The position numbers and the translations under genes are program-made. Positions 11,913-20,449 of a DNA stretch of 64,000 nucleotides are shown here, one piece after another. Within the stretch, counting starts at the first letter, position 1; the number at the start of each line of letters is the position of its first letter. A model generated the notes under the pieces. The model saw only the letters and a program-made list of their open reading frames with translations, was not told the DNA's origin and searched no databases. Source of the DNA: Macrostomum hystrix (taxonomy: Eukaryota; Platyhelminthes; Macrostomidae); contig CATNEN010000007.1 in NCBI GenBank assembly GCA_950097015.1, positions 8,030,001-8,094,000 on the forward strand, given 5' to 3'.

Positions 11913-12649
11913 AGAGCTAAAGCTTTGAACTTTAAGCAATGAAGGATGGGATTGTAGTAACTATACCAGCCCAGCCATGGCCACATCAGTTAATCGGGAT
12001 CCTTATTTTTCCTTATCGATTCAAGCGGAGAATCCCAATTTAAATGCTTCCGAGTTGTCTTGGCGCCTGTCGCATAGAAAAATGCAAAGCAACACTTTTT
12101 ATATATTTTAAACATCATCATTTTTCGCTGCAATTCCTTTCACTACTTTTTTCTGAATGCTACTTTTGTTAGTAGTGTGTGTGGCGAAAAACGGATCTTT
12201 TTATTTGTTTTGTGATTATTTCCTAATTCGGTCTCAATTATTTCTCTGTTAGACAATCGAATTATTGCTGTCTTTTATCCATGCCTTTGGGTCATTTCAA
12301 CTACCTGACAATGGGCTAGCTATTTCAGGTACAAAATCCCCTGGGTACTCATCAATGAATCGTGACATTTGCAGCACAGCTGAGTACAGATTTTGCGTGT
12401 CCCGAAATCATAACTGCTGAATTGCTCGTTTTAACAAGCCTCTCCTTGTAAGATTTTATACCTAATCTTTAGTTTGCCCTCGGGCGCTTCTCGATCCCAT
12501 ATCTTCTATATTCTAACTATACGATTGCTAAATGACACCTATGCTACTCATAGTAGTACGCAACTGATGGCGTAGCCAGGCCATTCACAATTTGCCCCTT
12601 CCCGTTGACCTGTTTGATAGCCACTGACCCTCTTTCTGACCTGTTCCTT

Positions 12650-12912
12650 CTGCCCGGTCCTTCAGTCCCCTCTGCCCAGTCCTTCAGTCCCCACTCTGCC
12701 CAGTCCTTCAGTCCCCTCTGCCCGGTCCTTCAGTCCCCTCTGCCCGGTCCTTCAGTCCCCTCTGCCCGGTCCTTCAGTCCCCTCTGCCCGGTCCTTCAGT
12801 CCCCTCTGCCCTGTCCTTCAGTCCCCTCTGCCCAGTCCTTCAGTCCCCTCTGCCCTGTCCTTCAGTCCCCTCTGCCCAGTCCTTCAGTCCCCTCTGCCCT
12901 GTCCTTCAGCAG
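12650..12912 (+). repeat. 22-bp minisatellite, about 12 copies
   Basis: Units of CCTTCAGTCCCCTCTGCCCG followed by GT, with CCCAGT and CCTGT variants. It is intergenic, between the kinase and the 2H phosphoesterase-like gene. The rest of 11.95-13.39 kb shows nothing I recognise. Confidence 0.94.
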
Positions 12913-13390
12913 ACTGCAGGCCCCCTAAAAATAGCTGGCTACGCCATTCACTGAGCGGACAGCAAGCTGAGCAGAAATATGTTCAGAACAAAGACTTGGT
13001 TTTGCAGAGCTTCATTCCAGAGCCCAATCCGACAGGACTCTCACATGACTGTTTGAGTATCCGCATTATATGTTATTCTAATAGTACTCTCGCATATAAG
13101 TATATAGTAAAATGTATTCCGATTCTGACAAACTATAAATAGAAACTCCACACATTTGTCTATACGTTTCTGTGAACCTTTTTATTATAAATGTGGACGC
13201 ACAATAATTAGCGAGCGCACATTGTTGATGTAAATCTGATAGTGAAAATGATTGAGGCGTGCAATAGACACACACAGACAGACAGACTGGCGGCTGAGAT
13301 TACAAATCAGCACTTATCGATTGGCCGATTGTACTCGTAGCTGGCAAAGCAAATAAAAAACCATTTATATATGCCTGTTTTAATGCTAAC

Positions 13391-14679
13391 TCAACATTTG
13401 TTCCGTCTTGAGTTTTTCTTCGCTTCTCTTAGTTTTGACGCCCGCCCTGGGAGCCGGTCGCCCACCTGCAGATCCGCCACCAGCTGCTCTGGCACTGAGC
13501 GCCCGTCCCAGTCGATGAAGCGCGCCATGCTGCTGTACCAGCAGAGCCGGGCCGCCTCCAGCTGGATGATTGGAGCAGAATTCAGGGCCTGCCGGACACT
13601 CGCCTCAACTGCGGCCAGCTCCGATCTCACCTGCGGCATGTCCGCCTCTGGGATGTTTCGAAATTTGTAGGCAAAAGTGCAGTGCAGCGATTTGTAGGCC
13701 CGCGGCTCCTTTCTGTGGTTGTACAGATTTGATTTAAACTCTGGTCCGAACGACTGGGTGAAAATTACAGTCACCTGCACAGATCAAAACAGTATATTAC
13801 GGACATTTGGACCGATCAAAACAGTATATTACAGACATTTGGACAGATCAAAACAGTATATTACAGACACCTGCACAGCTCAAGACAGTATATTACAGAC
13901 ACCTGCACAGCTCAAGACAGTATATTACAGATACCTGCACAGCTCAAGACAGTATATTACAGACACCTGCACAGCTCAAAACAGAACATATTACAGACAC
14001 CTGCACAGCTCAAGACAGTATATTACAGACACCTGCACAGCTCAAAACAGAACATATTACAGACACCTGCACAGCTCAAGACAGTATATTACAGACACTT
14101 GCACAGCTCAAGACAGTATATTGCAGACACCTGCACAGCTCAAGACAGTTTATTGCAGACACCTGCACAGATCAAGATTTTTCGTATTGGCACGAAATTC
14201 GCGGACATGCCGCGCGAATTAATTGCGTCTTACCCCTTGGCAATGAGACGCCAAACCTCGGATATCAGCAGCATCTGCGACTCGTCTGTTAAATCGACAT
14301 CGATTCCGATAACCATAGTCGTGAAGAATTTGTTCATGACTACCTCGGGCTGCAGCCGCATCTGTTGCAGGCTGTCCGCCAGGTTCGGCCAGAATTTTGA
14401 TGTCTCTTTTCGAACATCATCGACCCAGTCACTCCGGGACTGCGCCTGACCGCGGCAAGCCACCCCGGCTATGGTCACGTGATAGCTGGCTGCCGGTAGG
14501 GGCGCCACGTAGCGCGACAGCGTTGGCTGGGCGTCCAGTGCCTGCTCTGCCGCCGGCTGCAGGCGTTGTCGACTCTCGATGTCTAGCGGACAGATCACAG
14601 TGACACCGGGGAAATAGCACCAGTCGCCTGCGTTGTCAACCTTCAGCGACACCGGGTGCCGCGGCTGCTCCTGCTGCAT
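13391..14679 (-). CDS. 2H phosphoesterase-like protein (two HxT motifs), two exons
   Basis: Exon 1 runs from ATG at 14679 down to about 14234; exon 2 runs from about 13774 down to a stop at 13391. Exon 1 carries SYHVTIAG (His67, Thr69) and exon 2 carries SLHCTFAY. Two HxT motifs about 150 residues apart are the signature of the 2H superfamily (LigT, cyclic phosphodiesterases, DUF1868-like), whose members hydrolyse cyclic nucleotide or RNA-end phosphates. No signal peptide or membrane segment is visible. The best donor (AAGGG before GTAAGA) leaves two bases of a codon, whereas exon 2 continues in phase 0 behind GTGCAG. A simple join therefore breaks the frame: either another donor (for example GAG before GTTTGG) is used, a small exon was missed, or the gene is damaged. 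The intron is a minisatellite that copies the acceptor. Confidence 0.72.
13790..14178 (-). repeat. About 30-bp minisatellite containing the acceptor of the 2H gene
   Basis: On the minus strand the unit contains GAGCTGTGCAGGTGTCTG followed by TAATATACTG. The true junction reads GATCTGTGCAG then GTGACTGTAATTTTC. The unit therefore copies the last intron bases and about the first 15 exon bases, giving roughly a dozen copies of a 3' splice site across the whole intron. Confidence 0.93.
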
Positions 14680-14734
14680 CGAGCTCCGGCTTCGGGATTC
14701 GTGCGTGCGTGCGTGCGTGCGGTGAGATTCTGTC

Positions 14735-15162
14735 TGATCGTGACTGGGTCAAGCTGGTTTGTGATTGGTCAGGCTGGCTGTGACTGGGTCAGGCTGGTTT
14801 GTGACTGGGTCAGGCTGGCTGTGATTGGTCAGGCTGGTTTGTGACTGGGTCAAGCTGGTTTGTGATTGGTCAGGCTGGTTTGTGATTGGTCAGGCTGGCT
14901 GTGACTGGGTCAGGCTGGTTTGTGACTGGGTCAGGCTGGTTTGTGACTGGGTCAGGCTGGCTGTGATTGGTCAGGCTGGTTTGTGACTGGGTCAGGCTGG
15001 TTTTTGATTGGTCAGGCTGGTTTGTGATTGGTCAGGCTGGCTGTGATATTGGGTCAGGCTGATTTGTGACTGGGTCAGGCTGATTTGTGATTGGGTCAGG
15101 CTGGTTTGTGACTTGGTCAGGCTGATTTGTGACTGTGTCAGGTTGGCTGTGATTAGGACAGG
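14735..15162 (-). repeat. About 19-21-bp minisatellite upstream of the 2H gene
   Basis: Plus-strand units alternate between GTGACTGGGTCAGGCTGGTTT and GTGATTGGTCAGGCTGGCT. It begins about 55 bp upstream of the 2H start codon, so it lies in its 5' UTR, in a 5' intron or in the promoter. A short (GTGC)n run at 14700-14720 adjoins it. Confidence 0.93.
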
Positions 15163-15244
15163 CTCATCATTTCAGGCTTTAGTAATTTTGCCAATCTTTC
15201 GAATTCCTTTTTGAGAAGAATTGGGTCATAAATTTGATGCTTAC

Positions 15245-15273
15245 CTCTTGTGGCATGAGTACTGGGTTCGTGA
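15245..15273 (-). other. Candidate 29-nt 5' UTR exon upstream of the 2H gene
   Basis: On the minus strand this block sits between a strong acceptor (TATTTTTTTAG) and a donor (GAG before GTAAGC). A second strong donor, AATCG before GTAAGT, lies just upstream at 15327/15326. Joining both to the 2H exon does not give an in-frame extension, so I read them as possible non-coding 5' exons. Confidence 0.35.
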
Positions 15274-15850
15274 CTAAAAAAATATTTTAACAGACAGCAA
15301 ATTGCAAAATCAAGTGCCAGACTTACCGATTTCCCATGATGCAGATTTGAGTGGAACAAGTGCAGGTGCAAATATGGCTAATAGCTTGGCAAAGCACCAA
15401 ATCACATCGCATGTATTTTTCGCAGATTAGATTTGTAGACTGCTACTAAAGCATTCCTGTAATCAGTGCATGCTGCCTGGCTGCCTCTCTTCTTCCGATT
15501 ACACTCGAATGTACATTGTGTGATGCGTGACATCGCTTTTCGTCTGCTTTTCTGAACTCTGGCAACAAACTTCGACCAAAGTCAGGGTACCGCGGTTCTC
15601 CCGCCTTTGTAAAGCAGTTTTTTGGCAAGTACACGGCCACCCCTCACCCTGTCACCAACTAAAAATAGCATCTGCACATGCACACGTACGCTGGTGCCAG
15701 CTGTGTGTCAGAGAACTTGCAGGAATAGGCCCGTACTTTCTGCCGATTGCAGCTGAGTACACGGAATTTCCAAGAAAACAATTCTAGAGAACTACATTAA
15801 GAGCCCCCGCGTGCATTAAAAGTCCAGGACACAACAATTCAAGTCACGAA

Positions 15851-16711
15851 ATGCCGTCCGCGCAGTACGAAAGATGGACCATCGCCCGGAACAAGGACGA
15901 CCTGGGGTTCTACTCTGACATTCAATTCCGGCGAGACTACACCCGTTTGCAAATGAGCGCCAAGGCCGACTTGTTCCAGAATCTGGCGTGGGTAGACGTA
16001 GAAGCTGTGATGGCGAGTGTCTGGAAAGCGGACAGTCAGGAGATTCGCATTGTCTCCTTCGGCTGCGGACCTGGAAGCGACCTGGTAGGCCTGCTTGGGG
16101 CTGTGGAGTCGCTTTGTAGACTGAACTGGAACATGCGAGTCGGCAGCCGCTTGCGGTGCGTCTGCACCGGGGTCGATGCGTTCGACTGGAATCAGGACAG
16201 CGTCAACGACAGGATCAGCGCCTTCAATCGCAATGGAATCCTAAGCATCAGCTACAAGTTCGTCAAGCTGGACATGCACTCATTCGCTTCTGAGTGCGCA
16301 GCGAATGGGACTGACAACTTCGACTTCATTTGTCTGGGCTTCGTCGATGCCGGGCGCAACCTCGAGCTGGTTGGCGCCGGCCTGCCGACCCTGCTGAGCC
16401 GGCACGGCCGCGTCCTAGTGCTTGACAACAACATCAGCTCGGTGCGCCAGCTGGCGGCTTACTATGGCTTTAAATGTGGCTTCTTCACCGAGAAGACTTG
16501 CATGCACAGCCGGGGAGTCAGGAGTGGATTGTATCCTTCGGTCCTCTATTCACCGTCCCGAGATTCGCCCTATTATAAGTACAAGCTTCAGGAGCAGGAG
16601 CAGATGCGCCAGAGAAAACAGCAGTCACTACGATGGGAAAGGCCTGCCAAAGTTTACCATTACCAAGCAAGGGAGCAAAGCTGGTGTGAGAGAAATTGCG
16701 TCATTCTGTAG
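15851..16711 (+). CDS. Rossmann-fold methyltransferase-like protein with C-terminal CaaX box, intronless
   Basis: A single uninterrupted frame of 286 residues starts at an ATG with A-rich context. Residues 67-83 read IVSFGCGPGSDLVGLLG, which looks like the motif I glycine loop of SAM-dependent methyltransferases. An acidic VDAFDW at about 108-113 could be the motif II region, and FDFICLGFVD at about 157-166 the motif IV strand. The substrate is unknown. The C-terminal 45 residues are charged and Gln/Arg-rich and end in CVIL, a CaaX box whose final Leu favours geranylgeranylation in known systems; membrane attachment is inferred. An AATAAA lies at 16749-16754. There is no intron, signal peptide or neighbour that explains its role. 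Retrocopy origin is possible but not shown. Confidence 0.75.
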   Translation: MPSAQYERWTIARNKDDLGFYSDIQFRRDYTRLQMSAKADLFQNLAWVDVEAVMASVWKADSQEIRIVSFGCGPGSDLVGLLGAVESLCRLNWNMRVGSRLRCVCTGVDAFDWNQDSVNDRISAFNRNGILSISYKFVKLDMHSFASECAANGTDNFDFICLGFVDAGRNLELVGAGLPTLLSRHGRVLVLDNNISSVRQLAAYYGFKCGFFTEKTCMHSRGVRSGLYPSVLYSPSRDSPYYKYKLQEQEQMRQRKQQSLRWERPAKVYHYQAREQSWCERNCVIL

Positions 16712-16748
16712 GCTGTTAATACGCTCGTATCAGCCTATTAAGCAGTAA

Positions 16749-16754
16749 AATAAA
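16749..16754 (+). terminator. AATAAA polyadenylation signal of the methyltransferase-like gene
   Basis: Canonical hexamer 38 bp after the stop codon on the gene strand. Confidence 0.6.
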
Positions 16755-16759
16755 GACAT

Positions 16760-18700
16760 ACAATTTACCCTTTGTCTGGATTTTCTTGTATTTTATCATT
16801 TTACTATAAATATTGTTGTCTTTCTGGCTCATGTTAAGAGCCAGACCGGATTTATTCGACATCTCATTTCTAATGTTCTTCAAAAAATAATTGAGTATAA
16901 AATTATAAGTCACCCATGTATTATTTAGCATAAAATATTATTGCTGTTCGAGTAACTGATGCTATTGCAAAGAAAATTGCCGTACTTTTGATTAATAAGA
17001 TCTATGCACTTTTCTTCGTTCTGTCTTTTACTTTGCATAGCATAATAGCAATCTGAAGGGATGTCGTCAAAAAAATTAATAATTATCTAAAATGCGTAAT
17101 CAACAGTACAACTAAATTTCCATTTTCGTGGCGGAAAGACGACTTCCAATTTTCCACGAAACAAGGATCCGTTTGGCGGGCTGACAAACGGAAGCATTGT
17201 GAATTCTACACCAAAGCTTGTACAAGTTGAAGAGTTGACAGCTTTCTGTGCCTGTTACATTTTTGTGTTGCAAATAGCCCCATGACACTTTCTAGTGTTT
17301 TTTAATGTCTGTGAATTTGCGCTTTATACAAGCTTGTAGAATGAAGCATGGTACATGGTTGTTTAGAATTGTAAAAAATAGGAAAAATGTCTTTGCTAGC
17401 TAGATTTTTTATTGAATAGTCTTTTCAAGATAAAATAGAATTTATTTTATATTCTGTGATTTTTGTACTTAGTAAAATTATAATATTACTATTCATTCTC
17501 TTGGTATTTTTTTAAATTTGTAGTAATCCTTGCCTCAAATTTATTGTTCTTTTTTAAAGAAAGTCATATCATAATACTTGTCCTCAATAAAAAACTTTAT
17601 AACAAGAAAACATAGCTTTGTAATTTTTTTCTTTTTTCTTTAATTAATCAATAGCCTATATATTTGTATCATAATGTCTCTTGAAATGACATACCTAACT
17701 TGATCTAAATCTTATGGTTTATCTATATTTTGCTACTTTTAAAGCTATAGAGTCAATTATTACAATTAAAGTTAATACTGCTGTCATGCATTTTTATGAG
17801 ATAAATATTTGTAGTTTTTACATGAATACTAACCACGCTACTATTCAGTAGTCAAGTCTGTAATTTGATCTAGTTAATTTCTTGCATCTAGTTAGTTGAA
17901 ATGTATTGCTGCGAATTTCCTTAGCCAAACTTGTTGCATTTTTTTCTTAGAAATTTAAATAAGTTACAAGAACTTTGTGGAGCAAAAAACTGTTGCACAC
18001 CACTAAATTCTAAGAAGAGCATGCTATTGGAGCACATTTAACATAAAACATCTAACTGTAATGCTGTCCAGTTGTGTGAATAAGTATCCAGATCCTCTAG
18101 TTTCGCACATTCAATTCTTTTCCGAAAGCTGACGACTTTCTTAGCTACCGCGAGTAAATACTCAAACTCGCGCAAGTTTTTGAATGACATGGCCATGTGT
18201 GGCTATCTCTATGGCCAAACCCATATAGAAGAGAGAAGAGAAGGGGCGGGAGGGACTCTGTGGGAAATATTATTTTAGTTTTCATCTTTCATATAGAAAG
18301 TCTCTACAAATGCTGCTTGATGTACGGTAAGTTGGCTAGCCAGGGTTGCTGGGAACAGAATGGATGACTGGCTGCTAGCTGAGCAGCAGCTGAGGTTTGC
18401 ACAATGACTAGTGATGTTTGCTCAGTTTCAATCGGATACCTGCAGCCTAATATCAATTAGATATATGTCAGTTTGTTACATAGAGCAAAAGTAAAGAATT
18501 GTGCTAATCACATTTGGCATACTGATTGCAATGGAGTCAACAAACTCAATTAACACCGTGTGTGATGAACAGCATCGCAAATCTATTAGCAAACATTGGC
18601 GAAAAAAATTAAGCGTGTACAAATTATGCGTGTATTTTTACATGGAACAGAAGCACACAGAATCTTTGCAGTCACTCTGTCAAATCAGTATTTGCACAAT
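16760..18700. other. AT-rich intergenic region
   Basis: No coding frame is recognisable. Small inverted motifs occur, such as CTTGTACAAG near 17217 and TACAAGCTTGTA near 17327, but no structured element can be supported. Confidence 0.4.
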
Positions 18701-18713
18701 TGTGAATCAAGTC

Positions 18714-20432
18714 TCATGCATCATCGAGGAAGAGAGTGCACAGCACATCAACCAACTCGCTGTTGACGTCCTGCGAGCACCAGTCCTCAAACGCTTTGGT
18801 CTCAAACACAAAGCCTTTCCTAGCCGGCTGATAGAAATAGCAAAGGCTGCCGCAAACTCGCAGCAAGAAGGAGTCGGCAAAGTTTACCTGCACAGAGTCG
18901 TCAGACAGGTGAAAGACGTGATAAGTGTCGCCGCAGTGTTTAGACCAGCAGCGTAGGCAGTGCACGGCTGCGACGCCCTGGCTAACCCAGCTGACCTGCT
19001 CTCGCATCAGGTTGCTGCTGGGCACATCCTGGAACTCTTCCGCCAGGTCCTTGGCCAGTGGTTCATAGAATCGGCCAACTGAACCGCTTGGCGTGCGTGT
19101 CAGTTCTGTTGGCACTGCGGCCGACTCCCTGGCTGCTTCATCGCCACCGGTTCTGTCGACAAAATAGGCCCTGCCAGTGCCCGTGTCGTGGATATAGGTT
19201 GTAGAGTCGTTGTACAGCACACAGTTGCAGCCGTTGGATAATTGATAGTAGAAGCCACAGGTGACTGTCTTGTCGCGCCACCAGGTGAGCCATGATTGTC
19301 CGAATTCCGTCGCCATCTTGGTCCACGCAGTCGCTGTCCTGAAGTGATTCAGCAGGGCAGACAGTCTGATTTGCCGAATGTCGATGACGGTTGCACTGCG
19401 CGAAACCGCCAAACTGGCGAAGGTGAGCAAGTCGGCCTGGGTTCGCTTCTTGCCATTGCTGCTGTTGCTAGTAGCTGCAGTCACTGCCGCTTTCCCCCTG
19501 CCGTGTAGCACACACGTGAAGCTCTTCGAGAACAGTCTGGCGCTGGCTACCTGTGTCAGGTGTACGCAGCCGATGGAATCCTTCACGTCGTTGATAATCC
19601 GGCTTTCATACTGGTCGCTATAGCCACAGAATTGGTGCCGCTCGATTTCCTCGAGGTCTGGCCGCTCCTCTGGGTCAAGGTGCAGCATCCGGGTCACCAG
19701 ATTGCGCAGGTGCTCGTCGGTGTGGTGACGCGTGAACTCGTAACTGCCAGTCACAATGCAGCGGTAGATGTCCGCCAGTTCGTCCATCTGAAATGGTGGC
19801 ACTCCGCCGAACAGTGTGTACAGTACAACGCCGCAAGACCAGATGTCACTTTTTGCTGTGTGACCCTGGCGCAGCAGCACCTCAGGGCTGAGATAGTTTG
19901 GCGTACCACAGGCCAGATGCCGCTCCAGGTAGCTCCTGGTGACTGTGCACGACAAGCCGAAGTCCGTGATCTTGACCACATCATTGGCATCCACCAGGAT
20001 GTTGCTGAGCTTGAGATCGCGGTGCAGAATGTCACTGCTGTGCAGGTAGCGCAAGCCGCCTATCAGTTGAGTGAAATAGTAGGCGGCCAAGTCCAGCGAC
20101 AGGCAGGTCAGGTGGACAATCATGTCTGCTAAGGACTTTTTGTTGCAGTATTCCAACACAAAGTACATGAAGTCTTTGTACACGAACGTGGCATATAATT
20201 CGGTCACATTGCGGTGCCTGAGTCGGCTGTGAATGTCGATCTCGTACTGCAGGTAGGGCTCCTTAAAGGCCTGCTGTATCATGCGCAGGCTGATCTTCTT
20301 GACTGCCACCACCCGCTCTGTGCCGTCATTAGGCGGCCTTTCGATTGCCTTGTAGCAGACGCCAAAGCCGCCCTTGCCAAGGCACGGGCCGAGGTCATAG
20401 GCGATATCGCCCCGATGCACGGTAGCGGTCAT
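18714..20432 (-). CDS. Divergent polo-like kinase with two polo boxes, intronless
   Basis: The 572-residue frame is read from the first ATG (20432-20430); an extension beyond it would need a TTG start. Kinase domain about 10-268: glycine loop GKGGFG (19-24), Lys45 in VAVKK, HRD (137-139), DFG (157-159), CGTPNYLSPE (175-184). The C-terminal half has a first polo box near 380-425 with GFYYQLSNG and VLYNDSTTYI, and a second near 497-545 with FHLSDDSVQVNF. PLKs phosphorylate mitotic, centrosomal and meiotic substrates and dock through the polo boxes. Oddities: the T-loop residue matching human PLK1 Thr210 is Leu173, and the PLK1 phosphopeptide-binding His538/Lys540 positions appear lost, although the PB1 Trp is kept (Trp381). 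The absence of introns, next to intron-rich genes, suggests a retrocopy or a fast-evolving paralogue. Confidence 0.9.
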   Translation of the reverse strand: MTATVHRGDIAYDLGPCLGKGGFGVCYKAIERPPNDGTERVVAVKKISLRMIQQAFKEPYLQYEIDIHSRLRHRNVTELYATFVYKDFMYFVLEYCNKKSLADMIVHLTCLSLDLAAYYFTQLIGGLRYLHSSDILHRDLKLSNILVDANDVVKITDFGLSCTVTRSYLERHLACGTPNYLSPEVLLRQGHTAKSDIWSCGVVLYTLFGGVPPFQMDELADIYRCIVTGSYEFTRHHTDEHLRNLVTRMLHLDPEERPDLEEIERHQFCGYSDQYESRIINDVKDSIGCVHLTQVASARLFSKSFTCVLHGRGKAAVTAATSNSSNGKKRTQADLLTFASLAVSRSATVIDIRQIRLSALLNHFRTATAWTKMATEFGQSWLTWWRDKTVTCGFYYQLSNGCNCVLYNDSTTYIHDTGTGRAYFVDRTGGDEAARESAAVPTELTRTPSGSVGRFYEPLAKDLAEEFQDVPSSNLMREQVSWVSQGVAAVHCLRCWSKHCGDTYHVFHLSDDSVQVNFADSFLLRVCGSLCYFYQPARKGFVFETKAFEDWCSQDVNSELVDVLCTLFLDDA

Positions 20433-20449
20433 TGCGCTGACCTCATCGC

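Noticed and set aside
11027-11986. Open frames of about 300 codons on both strands
   Set aside because: They result from a 30-bp repeat lacking stop codons in those registers; no flanking gene structure exists.
18501-18956. Plus-strand ORF of 151 codons
   Set aside because: It overlaps the 3' end of the polo-like kinase in antisense and has no family resemblance.
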